The notes beneath the pieces were generated by a model. That model made no database searches, was not told where the DNA came from, and saw nothing but the letters and a program-made list of their open reading frames with translations. A program made the translations under genes and the position numbers. A stretch of DNA of 64,000 bases from Rickettsiales bacterium (GTDB lineage Bacteria; Pseudomonadota; Alphaproteobacteria; Rickettsiales; JABSSG01), in assembly GCA_013214525.1 (NCBI GenBank), contig JABSSG010000024.1, positions 167,099 to 231,098 of the forward strand, written 5' to 3'. Positions 34,854 through 44,379 of the stretch are shown in pieces; position 1 is the stretch's first letter; every line of letters starts with the position of its first letter.

Positions 34854-36641
34854 ATGATCACCAAAATTAGAAACATTGCCATCATTGCACATATAGATCA
34901 TGGAAAATCAACTATTGCAGATAGACTTATAGAACACTGCAAAGCTGTAGACCCAAGAAAAATGAAGGCTCAGATTTTGGATTCAATGGATATAGAACGA
35001 GAACGAGGCATTACCATCAAATCTCAAACTGTCCAATTAAAATATACAAATAAAGCTGGAGAAGAATTTACAATTAATCTTGTTGATACTCCAGGACATG
35101 TTGATTTCACTTATGAAGTAAGTAGAGCACTTGCTGCATGTGAAGCATCTCTTTTAATTATAGACGCAAGTCAAGGAGTAGAAGCACAAACTCTTGCAAA
35201 TGTTTACCAAGCAATTGATAATAATCATGAAATTATACCTGTATTAAATAAAATTGACTTACCCGCAGCTGAACCAGATAGAATTTGTAAACAAATAGAA
35301 GATATAATAGGAATTGATGCTTCAAATGCCATACTTGCTTCAGCAAAGGAAGGAATTGGTATCGATGAAATTCTTGAGACCATAATCAAACAATGCCCTG
35401 CTCCTAAAGGAGATCCATCCGCAGCTTTATGTGCTTTATTAATTGACGCATGGTATGATGCATATTTAGGAGTAGTGATATTAATACGTGTGATAGATGG
35501 AAAAATTACCAAAAACACCAAAATAAAAATGATCGCTACAAACTCTGTTTATACAATTGAAGCAGTCGGTATTTTTTCACCGCAAAAAAAAATTGTACCT
35601 GAATTACAAGCAGGCGATATAGGATTTTTTACTGCGTCAATCAAGGAAGTAGCTGATTGTAAAGTTGGCGATACAATCGTAGAAGACAAAAATACTAACC
35701 CTAAAGTTTTACAAGGATTTAAACCCCATGTTCCTGTAGTATTTTGTGGTCTTTATACAACTGATTCAAAAGAATTTGAAAAATTGCGTGAATCCTTAGG
35801 TAAATTAAAATTAAACGATGCAAGTTTTGAATATGAAATGGAATCATCTGGAGCACTTGGACTTGGCTATAGATGCGGATTTTTAGGACTTCTACATTTA
35901 GAAATTATTCAAGAAAGACTTGAAAGAGAGTTTGACTTAGATCTCATTACTACTGCTCCAAGCGTAATTTACAAAATTCATACAACACAAAATAAAATAC
36001 TTGAAATTCACAATCCTGCAGATATGCCAGAACAAACCAAGATTGAATCTATTCAAGAACCATGGATCAAGGCAACTATAATTACACCTGATCGTTATAT
36101 AGGCACTATCATGGAGTTATGTATTGATAGACGTGGCAAACAAATTAATACCTCTTACACTGGCACAAGAGTAGTAATGGTATATAACTTACCGTTAAAT
36201 GAGATTGTTTTAGATTTTCATGATAAGTTAAAATCATACTCACAAGGTTATGCAAGTTTTGATTGGGAATTTGATGAATATAAAGATGGAAACCTCACAA
36301 AATTATCAATTTTAATAAATAATAATGCTGTAGATGCTTTTTCAATGATAGTTCACAAGGATAAAGCATATAATAGAGGAAGAGACCTTTGTGAAAAACT
36401 CAAAGAGCTAATACCTAGACAACAATATCAAGTAGCAATTCAAGCAGCGTTAGGTCAAAAAATAATAGCACGTGAAACTATTAGTGCTCTTAGAAAGGAT
36501 GTCACAGCAAAATGCTATGGTGGAGATATTTCACGAAAAAGAAAATTGTTAGAGAAACAAAAAGAAGGTAAAAAGAAAATGAGACAGATAGGAAACATTG
36601 AAATTCCTAAATCAGTCTTTATAAAAGCATTAAAAATATGA
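34854..36641 (+). CDS. lepA: Elongation factor 4 (LepA)
   Basis: 595 residues from the ATG that gives [20 protein letters not shown], the family N-terminus; an upstream in-frame ATG at 34785 would add 23 residues with no family counterpart. LepA is a ribosomal back-translocase/biogenesis GTPase. G motifs: [23 protein letters not shown] and SAKEGIGI; the LepA-specific C-terminus ([38 protein letters not shown]) is complete. Divergent from prfB with ~77 bases between starts. The TGA stop overlaps the next ATG (ATGA). Confidence 0.96.
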   Translation: MITKIRNIAIIAHIDHGKSTIADRLIEHCKAVDPRKMKAQILDSMDIERERGITIKSQTVQLKYTNKAGEEFTINLVDTPGHVDFTYEVSRALAACEASLLIIDASQGVEAQTLANVYQAIDNNHEIIPVLNKIDLPAAEPDRICKQIEDIIGIDASNAILASAKEGIGIDEILETIIKQCPAPKGDPSAALCALLIDAWYDAYLGVVILIRVIDGKITKNTKIKMIATNSVYTIEAVGIFSPQKKIVPELQAGDIGFFTASIKEVADCKVGDTIVEDKNTNPKVLQGFKPHVPVVFCGLYTTDSKEFEKLRESLGKLKLNDASFEYEMESSGALGLGYRCGFLGLLHLEIIQERLEREFDLDLITTAPSVIYKIHTTQNKILEIHNPADMPEQTKIESIQEPWIKATIITPDRYIGTIMELCIDRRGKQINTSYTGTRVVMVYNLPLNEIVLDFHDKLKSYSQGYASFDWEFDEYKDGNLTKLSILINNNAVDAFSMIVHKDKAYNRGRDLCEKLKELIPRQQYQVAIQAALGQKIIARETISALRKDVTAKCYGGDISRKRKLLEKQKEGKKKMRQIGNIEIPKSVFIKALKI

Positions 36642-36889
36642 ACGAAGTAAAAGAACAAACTAAAGAAAGCATACTTACATCTTTAAATGAATTAGAACAG
36701 CTTATCAAAACAAGACTAGAAGATAAACCTTCAAATTCCTCTCCAGATCTTGATAAAAAACTTGTTGATCTTGAAAAAAAATTTCAGCTCGTTAATGAAA
36801 AAAATCAAAAAGTTTATGATATATTAAACCAAGTAATAGCTGAATTAGAAAACTTACTAATTGATGAAAATAATAAATGCCAACAATAG
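36638..36889 (+). CDS. Small coiled-coil protein upstream of zapA
   Basis: 83 residues, hydrophilic and almost entirely predicted coiled coil ([20 protein letters not shown]). It starts within the lepA stop (ATGA) and its end overlaps the zapA start by 13 bases, so the three genes are translationally coupled. Short coiled-coil proteins of DUF4164 type commonly precede zapA in alphaproteobacteria; I place it there by context. Possibly a partner of the divisome. Confidence 0.75.
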   Translation: MNEVKEQTKESILTSLNELEQLIKTRLEDKPSNSSPDLDKKLVDLEKKFQLVNEKNQKVYDILNQVIAELENLLIDENNKCQQ

Positions 36890-37179
36890 ATCTAATTATC
36901 CATGGAAATAAACATATTGTCTCATGTAATGATGGCGAAGAACCTCGATTAAGGTTACTTGCTGACAAATTTAATACAAAACTTGAACAGATTGCTCAAC
37001 ACCTAAAACATATTGATGATAAAACTCTTTACTTAATTACTGCATTAATTCTTTTAGACGAAATCGAAGAAAAAAAACAAATTTCTAACAACAAAACTTC
37101 CCCATCAGAACAACAAGAACTACTTAATTCCATCTCAGACAAGATAGTTTCTATGAAAAATATGTTGTCACCAAAATAA
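36877..37179 (+). CDS. zapA: Cell-division protein ZapA
   Basis: 100 residues. N-terminal globular part ([20 protein letters not shown] then LRLLADKFNTKL) and a C-terminal coiled coil (ITALILLDEIEEKKQI), the ZapA layout. ZapA cross-links FtsZ protofilaments at mid-cell. In many alphaproteobacteria 6S RNA follows zapA; here only 67 bases precede the next gene, and no such RNA is visible. Confidence 0.88.
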   Translation: MPTIDLIIHGNKHIVSCNDGEEPRLRLLADKFNTKLEQIAQHLKHIDDKTLYLITALILLDEIEEKKQISNNKTSPSEQQELLNSISDKIVSMKNMLSPK

Positions 37180-37246
37180 AAATTTCCTAGCTTATTTACT
37201 CCATTTAAAGTAGAAACATGAACTAAAAATTCATTGAATCTTATCT

Positions 37247-38857
37247 ATGTTCTTCACCTATATTAAACAAAAGCAAATACTAAAAAATCTATTAAAAAAG
37301 TTACAAACCAACTCATATTATATCCACAAAATCAAAGAGACCCTTATATTCCTTATAGATTTAATAGGACTCAAATATCTATGGCATAAATGCAACCCAC
37401 CAAAGAAAAACTCAAATTATAAAGAACCACGCACTATTGGAGTTTGGACTATTAGCACCATGTTTGCTCTTTTTTCAGTGGCGTTTCTTATTTATGAATT
37501 AGCACTATTCAGATTAGAACAAAGAGTTAACAACCTAGTTACGCAAATAGGGTATAATAAAAATGCTTTAAGCCTTATTCCAGAACTACAAAGCCGTACA
37601 ACACCAAGACAACCATCAATATTTAATTTTATTACTAACATTAGAGTTTTAATTGCTTATACAAAGAATAAGAGTTTAAGAAAAAATACACATTTAACAC
37701 CTATAACATCTTTAGAACACTACACAATTGACCGTGATATACTAAAAGAGTTACACAAAATAATAGCGATAAACAAACATCAATTATCAAATTTAAATTT
37801 GGAGTCTTTATGGTCAATCAATCAAAACCTATCTCAGGCAAACTTTTATAACTCAAATTTATATCAAGCAAATTTCTACGGAAATGATTTGACAGGAGCT
37901 AATTTTAAGTATGCTAAGCTTATGAATGCTAAATTCCTACCATCCAGATCTTCTCTATCTAATTTAACAGAAGCTGATTTTTCTTACTCTGATCTATTTA
38001 ATGCTAACTTTCATTTAGCTAAACTCAAAAATGCCAATTTTAAAAATGCTGACTTAACAGAAACTAATTTCATAGATGCTTGGCTAGTAGGTGCTGATTT
38101 TCGTGATACAAACTTAAAATTCAATAAACCTGAAAATATGAAAGGAGCAATATATAACTCAAAAAATATTAGGGCTAACTCAATGTATGTTAGATTGAAT
38201 CCCTTTCTTGCAATCAAAAATATAGAACGCACCACATTATGCAAAAAAAAGGGTCTTATGCATAAATCTTGTGATCAGTATATTGACAACTCAATAATAT
38301 ATCCCACTAAATTTCCCGATGGATTTCATGCTGAAGATTATGGAATGATAGATATCAGTGAAAAAACATTAGCAACTACCTCACTCATAAGAAGATTAAT
38401 ACAAAATAAGGAATATTTTATTAACACAAGAAATTGGCAAGAGAAAATAAAGCAAATAAAAGAAATTGTCACAAACATAACTTCGGTAATATATTATTCT
38501 AAAAACGACAAACAAGTATTAAAGGTGTTAGAAACTTATCTACTGGAACTAATAAACAATAATAGTGGAATATATAGAAAAACAAAAATAAACTATAAGA
38601 ATTTTTTACTTACTGTTGCCTTAACCTCAGTAAATAAACAACAGTTGTCAAATAGCACAATCAACCCTGAGAAAATATGCACTAATGAAAAATACATAAA
38701 ATGGAAAAATAGAGTACTAGAAACATATTCTTATACAAAAACGAAAATGCAATATGATAGAAAAAAATATGACATATATGGAACAGATTATATAGAAATA
38801 GCAAACAATAATAAAAAAGAGTTAGACGAAAAAGAAAATAAATATTGTCAAAAATAA
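37247..38857 (+). CDS. Large membrane pentapeptide-repeat protein
   Basis: 536 residues. A basic N-terminus, a membrane helix (~68-87, ISTMFALFSVAFLIYEL), a pentapeptide block (~180-285: LNLES, ANFYN, ANFYG, ANFKY, ADFSY, ANFHL, ANFKN, ADLTE, ADFRD) and a ~230-residue C-terminal domain rich in Lys and Asn with no recognised family. A second membrane pentapeptide gene is at 26489, but the two share only the repeat. Function unknown. Confidence 0.75.
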   Translation: MFFTYIKQKQILKNLLKKLQTNSYYIHKIKETLIFLIDLIGLKYLWHKCNPPKKNSNYKEPRTIGVWTISTMFALFSVAFLIYELALFRLEQRVNNLVTQIGYNKNALSLIPELQSRTTPRQPSIFNFITNIRVLIAYTKNKSLRKNTHLTPITSLEHYTIDRDILKELHKIIAINKHQLSNLNLESLWSINQNLSQANFYNSNLYQANFYGNDLTGANFKYAKLMNAKFLPSRSSLSNLTEADFSYSDLFNANFHLAKLKNANFKNADLTETNFIDAWLVGADFRDTNLKFNKPENMKGAIYNSKNIRANSMYVRLNPFLAIKNIERTTLCKKKGLMHKSCDQYIDNSIIYPTKFPDGFHAEDYGMIDISEKTLATTSLIRRLIQNKEYFINTRNWQEKIKQIKEIVTNITSVIYYSKNDKQVLKVLETYLLELINNNSGIYRKTKINYKNFLLTVALTSVNKQQLSNSTINPEKICTNEKYIKWKNRVLETYSYTKTKMQYDRKKYDIYGTDYIEIANNNKKELDEKENKYCQK

Positions 38858-38920
38858 AATATTTTAAATTGATTATTCTTATTTCTTCTATCCAAGATTT
38901 GGATTTAAACACAAAACTTA

Positions 38921-38961
38921 TGTTATGCTAAATTATTATATAATGTTAAATTTGCATAACA
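38921..38961. other. Intergenic palindrome
   Basis: TGTTATGC(T)AAATT and AAATTTGCATAACA are inverted around ~13 AT bases. It could be a weak bidirectional terminator for the two convergent genes or an operator; it lacks a T run. Confidence 0.4.
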
Positions 38962-38985
38962 TGTCCATATGAAACAGGCATACGA

Positions 38986-40125
38986 CTATTCAATCTCAAT
39001 TGACATATCAGACAAGCAACCAGATATCGCTTCTACTACCTTGTTTGCATCAGAAATACATTTTTGGTTATCTAATGTTGATGGGTATAATATTTCATTG
39101 CCATTCCAAATAGAAAAACAACCAAGTTCATAGGAATGTTTCATGCTCAATCTATGTGCATCATTTTGAGAACTTGGAGAAAATGCTATTATTGATTTAG
39201 GATCTTGTATATATTGATGTATTTCTCCCATCTGAGAAGTAGACTCTCCAGGTACAATATAAATTGCATTTGTATATTGTGCTGCATAAACCAAAGCATT
39301 ATGTGCAGAAATAGTTGCAGTTTTCTCTCCATTCGAATCTAATTTAATAGCAAATGGATAAAATTGATTTCTAATATTATTCTCATTAAGTAAAGATATA
39401 AAAAACTTGCTTATATCATCTACTGACTCATCAATATTTTCATAATATGTATGAATAAAGCCCAATGATTTACCAGTTCTTCTGCTATTCTCAACTAACA
39501 CTATCACATCATCCCTATTAGAAATTTGTTGTTGCCAAATATAACAAACCATATCAAAGAGCTTTTTAGCAGATTTATTATCAAAAACCTTTAGCTCATT
39601 ATTACTATCTGGAGCATCACCAGGAGGGCTAACAATAATATAATGCCCTTTTAAATTTATCATGGGATATTGTGAGTCTAAACTCTTATATGATTCTAGA
39701 AGTTCTTGATTATTTAGCTTTAAAGTAGGCACAGCTACTGTTTCTACAAACGTAGTTTTCTGAAAATAATCAGAATATAAAAAATCCTTATTATTACTTA
39801 TTACTCCTGCAGGTAAAGCTATAATATTAATATTCAGAGCTATTTTTACTAAAATATTTTTATCGTAATCTGTAAGTTGATGTGCTCCCCAATATATACA
39901 GCCATCATATTGAGTATTACTTAGTTCTTCAAGAGATCGCAACGCTGGCGACCCAACAGATATTATTAATTTATCAATAGGACAAACATCTAATACATTA
40001 TTATAAGGGTTAATATACTGAGCATTGGTTAATTCTAAACCCTTACAAATTGTTTGAGCATGCTTTAAATCACCCCCTTCATTTTTTACTATAACGACAG
40101 TCATATCTATTTTAATAATTATCAA
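38986..40125 (-). CDS. Uncharacterised protein, possibly ELM1-like
   Basis: 379 residues from ATG 40125, or 372 from the Met that gives MTVVIVKNEGGDLKHAQTIC. It has the layout of ELM1-family proteins (a GT-B-like fold): an N-terminal segment with GGDLKHAQ (cf. raGnxxQa), VLVENSRRTGKS in the middle (cf. SRRT) and ALVYAAQYTNAIYIVPGEST, SQMGEI near the end (cf. NPY..LA.AD..vvT.DS.sM..E). The match is by eye and weak. ELM1 homologues are frequent in Rickettsiales; role unknown in bacteria. Divergently arranged to the 242-residue protein. Confidence 0.45.
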   Translation of the reverse strand: MIIIKIDMTVVIVKNEGGDLKHAQTICKGLELTNAQYINPYNNVLDVCPIDKLIISVGSPALRSLEELSNTQYDGCIYWGAHQLTDYDKNILVKIALNINIIALPAGVISNNKDFLYSDYFQKTTFVETVAVPTLKLNNQELLESYKSLDSQYPMINLKGHYIIVSPPGDAPDSNNELKVFDNKSAKKLFDMVCYIWQQQISNRDDVIVLVENSRRTGKSLGFIHTYYENIDESVDDISKFFISLLNENNIRNQFYPFAIKLDSNGEKTATISAHNALVYAAQYTNAIYIVPGESTSQMGEIHQYIQDPKSIIAFSPSSQNDAHRLSMKHSYELGCFSIWNGNEILYPSTLDNQKCISDANKVVEAISGCLSDMSIEIE

Positions 40126-40190
40126 TTTATATCACATTATTATATGTAATTATTAGTTGTTATAAATAATAGACGTCAGTAAAATCGAAA

Positions 40191-40224
40191 CTATACGATC
40201 GTACTTGAAAAATACGATTAGTAT
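40191..40224. repeat. Family A remnant
   Basis: TATACGATCGTACTTGAAAA and inverted TACGATTAGTATA with no interior; lies just upstream of the 40249 gene and may provide or disturb its promoter. Confidence 0.5.
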
Positions 40225-40248
40225 AAAACTTAAATAAGAGGTATTTTT

Positions 40249-40977
40249 ATGGTTGTAGAAACTAAAATTATAACAAGAAATGAAGAATCCAGAGATGCTT
40301 TAAACTGGCTCTTTAACTCAAATAATAACCCTACATTCTGTTCCTATTACGGTAATGGCAATCACTGTGATAATCCTGAAAGAGTTGAGAAAAAACTAAA
40401 TTTATGGGGACTCCGAGGAGAAGAAAACTCTGAAAATGATTGTACTGTATCTCGTGTATTGTATTTCAATAATGAAGATACTCCAGCAACATTATTTAAC
40501 ATAGGTTTTTCAGGAAACCCTCCAACTATTATTGATAGAATCAACAGCACAGATGGAGGAGTATATGAATTTTCTCCTATATTCATTTCTGAAGAGTATT
40601 TATCGCAAATAATACCAATAGCAGTCAGTATTAACGATATACTACATTCTTGTAATGCATTAGATAGTTACTCAAAAACTTTTGTATCTTTTAACCCAAA
40701 TGCCCCATACCAAAAAGAATTATTCCATGCTATAGGAGGATCATTCTTACACGAAGATAATTATTACTCTTTACTTGGACAAAATTCACTCCATCCAGCA
40801 AGATTCAAATTTGATGAAGAAGGACAGCTTAATGAATGTATAAAATGGAACCAAAACATAGAACCTTTAGAATACGAAGGATGGCATGACTCTAATCCGT
40901 GTATTGAATGGGTACCAAAAGACGCTCTTGTATTCGATATAGCTGGTGGCCATATTGATCCACATGCGGAATTATAA
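40249..40977 (+). CDS. Protein of unknown function, 242 aa
   Basis: Soluble, acidic protein without signal peptide or membrane helix. It has a good Shine-Dalgarno (AAGAGG) 8 bases before the ATG and a strong terminator downstream, so it is expressed as a single gene. Cysteine-bearing CSYYGNGNHCDN near residue 30 and the end EWVPKDALVFDIAGGHIDPH are distinctive, but I recognise no family. A GNAT-like fold is conceivable from the C-terminal part but not supported. Confidence 0.6.
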   Translation: MVVETKIITRNEESRDALNWLFNSNNNPTFCSYYGNGNHCDNPERVEKKLNLWGLRGEENSENDCTVSRVLYFNNEDTPATLFNIGFSGNPPTIIDRINSTDGGVYEFSPIFISEEYLSQIIPIAVSINDILHSCNALDSYSKTFVSFNPNAPYQKELFHAIGGSFLHEDNYYSLLGQNSLHPARFKFDEEGQLNECIKWNQNIEPLEYEGWHDSNPCIEWVPKDALVFDIAGGHIDPHAEL

Positions 40978-41009
40978 TATTATAAGTTAAAAATAGAAAA
41001 TTTCAGTAT

Positions 41010-41045
41010 AATAAGAGGGAAAACTCTTTCCCTCTTATTTTCTTT
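41010..41045 (+). terminator. Rho-independent terminator after the 40249 gene
   Basis: Stem AATAAGAGGGAAA/CTTTCCCTCTTATT and a T-rich tail. Confidence 0.85.
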
Positions 41046-41046
41046 C

Positions 41047-41071
41047 GCCCCTAAAATTCTAGGGGTTTTAT
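41047..41071 (-). terminator. Hairpin terminator, probably of the oxidoreductase gene
   Basis: CCCCTA AAATTC TAGGGG hairpin with TTTTA on the plus side; it lies between the convergent genes at 40249 and 41120 and could serve either. Confidence 0.55.
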
Positions 41072-41119
41072 GCTGATATTATTCATTTATTCTTATAACT
41101 ATAACTCTTCAAGTATATA

Positions 41120-42085
41120 TTAGGTTTCTGCCAGAAGATAACTTGCCCTAGCCTTTTCTAAAATTTCAATTCCCCTTAAGGCTTCCTGCCCATTAGTAAT
41201 TGGGACTTTATTCTGTTGGATACAATCTATAAAATGTTTACATTCATTTTTAAGTGGTTCAGATTTTTCTACATTAATGAATACTGGATCTTTTTTAACA
41301 GTAATCACCTCATCAGACTGCATTTTTACCTCGTGATTGTAAATAGCTAATTTCCTGCTCCATTCTCTCTGAGAATCTTCAAAAACTGCCATGGCCTTAT
41401 CTCCAATCACTGTTAATTTATGTTCCTTAAACGGATTAAGCCAAGAAACAAATACATGTGCTTGAGTCTCATTTGAAAAATCCATATGAATTGTTGCAAA
41501 ATCTGGCATCTCACTCCTCAGGCTACAGCTAGTTTTAGTAGTTATTGAAATTGGGCTTGCTTCAGTAATACTCAAAATCATTGAAAGATCATGAGGAGCT
41601 AAATTCCATAAAACGTCTTTTTTAGGATAAATAATCCCTAAATCCAACCTATGTGAATATAAGTACTTTATTTGCCCTAATACTCCGTTACGAACTATTT
41701 CTTTCAATTTTATAAAAACTGGATGGTAATGCAATAAATGACCTACCATCAGTATTTTTTGCATCTCTTCAGCAATTTTACATAATTCTTGTGCATGCTT
41801 TAAAGATAAAGTCATAGGTTTTTCTACAAAAACATGTTTTCCTGCCTTTAAAGCCTTTTTTGCAAATTTATAATGTGTAGCAGCAGGAGTAGCGATCACT
41901 ACACCCAATATATTCTTATCTTGAATAATATGATCTAAACTTAAAACAGACACTTCATGTTGTTTAGCTATAACATGTGCTGATTGTGTATCATGATCAC
42001 ATACACAATAAAGAACCCCTAATTCTGAAAAATTTCTTGCAAGATTTTTTCCCCAATATCCTGTTCCAATTAATGCAATTTTCAT
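41120..42085 (-). CDS. Gfo/Idh/MocA family oxidoreductase
   Basis: 321 residues. N-terminal Rossmann domain begins MKIALIGTGYWGKNLARNF; AGKHVFVEKPMTLSLKHAQE holds the EKP motif of the family, and HLLHYHPVFIKLKEIV continues the active-site region. The C-terminal alpha/beta domain follows. Closest in feel to WlbA/UDP-N-acetylglucosaminuronate 3-dehydrogenases of surface-sugar synthesis, but no other sugar genes adjoin and the substrate is open. Monocistronic. Confidence 0.85.
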   Translation of the reverse strand: MKIALIGTGYWGKNLARNFSELGVLYCVCDHDTQSAHVIAKQHEVSVLSLDHIIQDKNILGVVIATPAATHYKFAKKALKAGKHVFVEKPMTLSLKHAQELCKIAEEMQKILMVGHLLHYHPVFIKLKEIVRNGVLGQIKYLYSHRLDLGIIYPKKDVLWNLAPHDLSMILSITEASPISITTKTSCSLRSEMPDFATIHMDFSNETQAHVFVSWLNPFKEHKLTVIGDKAMAVFEDSQREWSRKLAIYNHEVKMQSDEVITVKKDPVFINVEKSEPLKNECKHFIDCIQQNKVPITNGQEALRGIEILEKARASYLLAET

Positions 42086-42152
42086 CTCTTATTGAACCTA
42101 ATTGAATATTCTAATCTCAAAAACTTGCCCATATTTTTAATAAGCTTAATTT

Positions 42153-42316
42153 TATACTAATCGTACTTGAAAAATCCTAGTTTTAAAGACAGAAAATGGA
42201 ATTAATATCAAGTTTAAAAATTCGCAAATATCATCGATATTTAAGACATTTTTAAATGAAGATAGTAGTTTCATTTTCAAACTTAAAAACCGGAGTTTTT
42301 AGGTATGATTAGTATA
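42153..42316. repeat. Family A palindromic element
   Basis: Ends TATACTAATCGTACTTGAA and inverted AGGTATGATTAGTATA; interior GGAATTAATATCAAGTTTAA. Nearly identical to the copy at 47167. Fills the gap between the oxidoreductase and tRNA-Asp. Confidence 0.88.
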
Positions 42317-42395
42317 GCATAACATCTACTTCATATATCTCAATACTAAGCACATCAAAGCTAGATTTTGCTTTTGATAAGATTAGTGAATCAGA

Positions 42396-42472
42396 TGGCG
42401 GGAGTGACGGGACTCGAACCCGCGGCCTCCTGCGTGACAGGCAGGCGCTCTAACCAGCTGAGCTACACCCCC
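42396..42472 (-). tRNA. tRNA-Asp(GTC), CCA encoded
   Basis: 77 nt, minus strand: acceptor GGGGGTG/CACTCCC (one G-T pair), anticodon stem CCTGC/GCAGG with loop CTGTCAC (anticodon GTC), T loop GTTCGAGTC, encoded GCCA. Confidence 0.95.
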
Positions 42473-42646
42473 ATTGTTAAACCCAATAACAAATTTAAAA
42501 TCCTACTGATCTATTATTGGGATTAATAGGATAAGATTATTTGTATATTATACATATAAACATGTAAAGTTTTAAATATTACAAATTTTGACTTTCATAA
42601 TTTCTTATTAGTAAGTCTTTACAGGATCTATAAAGCTAATAATTTA

Positions 42647-42675
42647 TTGACAAAATATTATAATATTGTTAAAAG
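42647..42675 (+). promoter_or_regulatory. Candidate promoter of the polyamine operon, followed by a B remnant
   Basis: TTGACA at 42647-42652, 17-base spacer, TAAAAG at 42670-42675. Between it and the first gene (42694-42732) is a B-element fragment (CTTCTAATCCATTAATTAGG). I see nothing else in the 300 bases between tRNA-Asp and 42776. Confidence 0.35.
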
Positions 42676-42775
42676 ACGAGAAATGATACTGGAAACCCTT
42701 CTAATCCATTAATTAGGGTTAGAAGTATAGCCTTTATTAGAAACTCCATTTTTACAAAGTTAATTTTGTAACACC

Positions 42776-43807
42776 ATGAATGATTTACAAAAAAAAGAAT
42801 TGCTTAATAAAAAAGTTCATCACGTAGATATCAAAAAATTTGATTCACAACCAATTATTGAGCAATATAAAAACACAGCATTCCAAGCTAGAAATCTAGC
42901 ACGTGCAGCAGAAATCTATTTTGAGATGCTCAAAGATAAAGATTGCTCCATTATACTTTGTTTAGCTGGCTCTCTATTTAGTGCTGGATTAAAAAAAGTT
43001 GTTTTCGATTTAATTGACAATAACATGGTTGATGCAATTGTATCAACTGGAGCAATTATTGTTGATCAGGATTTTTTTGAAGGTTTAGGCTTCCATCACT
43101 ATCAAGGTTCCCCTTTTATTGATGATGATATTTTATTTAAAAAAAATATAGATAGAATTTACGATACTTATATTGATGAGGATAACTTACGTGATTGTGA
43201 TATGACAATTGCAAAAATTGCTAATTCACTTCCACCACGTCCTTATTCTTCAAGAGAGTTCATTATAGCAATGGGCAAATATTTAGAAGAACATAATCAA
43301 GGTGAAGATTCTATTGTAAGGAAATCTTTTACTAAAAACATTCCTATATTTGTACCTGCTTTTTCAGATTGCAGTGCAGGATTTGGTCTTGTTCATCATC
43401 AATGGAATAATAAAAATGACAAACACGTCACAATGGATTCTGCAAAAGATTTTCTTGAATTAACTAAAGTAAAAATTGCAGCTAAAAATACTGGGCTATT
43501 TATGATAGGAGGAGGCGTTCCTAAAAACTTTGCCCAAGATATTACAGTTGCAGCAGATATTGTAGGTGAAAAAGTTGATATGCATAAATATGCAATACAA
43601 ATAACAGTAGCCGACGAAAGAGATGGTGCTTTATCTGGTTCTACACTAAAAGAAGCACATTCATGGGGTAAAGTTGACAATAACTTTGAACAAATGGTCT
43701 TTGCAGAAGCAACTCTAGCTTTACCGTTAATTGCAAGCTATGCTTATCATAAAAAAGACTGGCGAAGTCAACGTCAACAAAAAAATTATAACCTATTATT
43801 CAACTAA
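42776..43807 (+). CDS. Deoxyhypusine synthase-like protein (SpeY-type)
   Basis: 343 residues of the DHS fold: CLAGSLFSAGLKKVVFDLI, VSTGAIIVDQDFFEGLGFHH, SDCSAGFGLVHH, FMIGGGVPKNFAQDI and LKEAHSWGKVD, where Lys299 aligns with the catalytic Lys of eukaryotic DHS (SWGK). Bacteria lack eIF5A, so bacterial members are thought to move an aminobutyl group from spermidine onto a free amine (homospermidine-type product) rather than modify a protein. It heads a three-gene set with arginine decarboxylase (17 bases) and agmatinase (3 bases), which would supply putrescine. Substrate is inferred from context. Confidence 0.88.
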   Translation: MNDLQKKELLNKKVHHVDIKKFDSQPIIEQYKNTAFQARNLARAAEIYFEMLKDKDCSIILCLAGSLFSAGLKKVVFDLIDNNMVDAIVSTGAIIVDQDFFEGLGFHHYQGSPFIDDDILFKKNIDRIYDTYIDEDNLRDCDMTIAKIANSLPPRPYSSREFIIAMGKYLEEHNQGEDSIVRKSFTKNIPIFVPAFSDCSAGFGLVHHQWNNKNDKHVTMDSAKDFLELTKVKIAAKNTGLFMIGGGVPKNFAQDITVAADIVGEKVDMHKYAIQITVADERDGALSGSTLKEAHSWGKVDNNFEQMVFAEATLALPLIASYAYHKKDWRSQRQQKNYNLLFN

Positions 43808-43824
43808 ATTAATTAATTAAAATA

Positions 43825-44376
43825 ATGTTAGATTTTGTTCCTAAGAAAATGTTTTTTGTAAAGGGGGTTGGTGTACATAAAGATAAACTTGCTTCTTTTG
43901 AAGCAGCACTACGTGTAGCAGGAATTGAAACATGTAATTTAGTTTATGTTTCTAGTATTTTCCCTCCAGAATGTAAAATTATATCTAAAAATGAGGGACT
44001 CAAACTAATAAAGCCTGGCCAAGTTGTATTTTGTGTAATGGCAAGAAATGAAACCAAAGAACCGAATCGTCTTGTTTCTTCTGCTATTGGTCTAGCAGTA
44101 CCAAATAAAAAAGAGCATTATGGCTATCTTTCTGAACATCATTCATTTGGAGAAACTGCATATATTGCTGGAGAATATGCTGAGGACTTGGCTGCAACAA
44201 TGCTTGCTACAACTCTTGGCATACCATTTGACCCAGATCAAGCATGGGATGAAAGAAAAAAACACTATAAGGTTAGTGAACATAAATTTGTAAGTAGAAA
44301 TATTTGTCAATCAGCTACAGGAAATAAAAAAGGATTATGGACCACTGTTGTAGCGGCAGCAGTATTAATATTATAA
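43825..44376 (+). CDS. Pyruvoyl-dependent arginine decarboxylase
   Basis: 183 residues of the PvlArgDC family (archaeal/chlamydial type). The self-cleavage site is [10 protein letters not shown], where cleavage at Ser43-Ser44 would create the pyruvoyl cofactor. Other conserved parts: [53 protein letters not shown] and ATTLGIPFD. It decarboxylates arginine to agmatine, the substrate of the next enzyme. Three bases before the agmatinase ATG. Confidence 0.93.
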   Translation: MLDFVPKKMFFVKGVGVHKDKLASFEAALRVAGIETCNLVYVSSIFPPECKIISKNEGLKLIKPGQVVFCVMARNETKEPNRLVSSAIGLAVPNKKEHYGYLSEHHSFGETAYIAGEYAEDLAATMLATTLGIPFDPDQAWDERKKHYKVSEHKFVSRNICQSATGNKKGLWTTVVAAAVLIL

Positions 44377-44379
44377 AAA

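Noticed and set aside
37180-37246. 6S RNA (ssrS) downstream of zapA
   Set aside because: Only 67 bases separate zapA from the next gene, too short for 6S RNA, and no suitable hairpin is present.
43399-43680. 93-residue minus-strand ORF
   Set aside because: Antisense shadow of the DHS-like gene with no start signal of its own.
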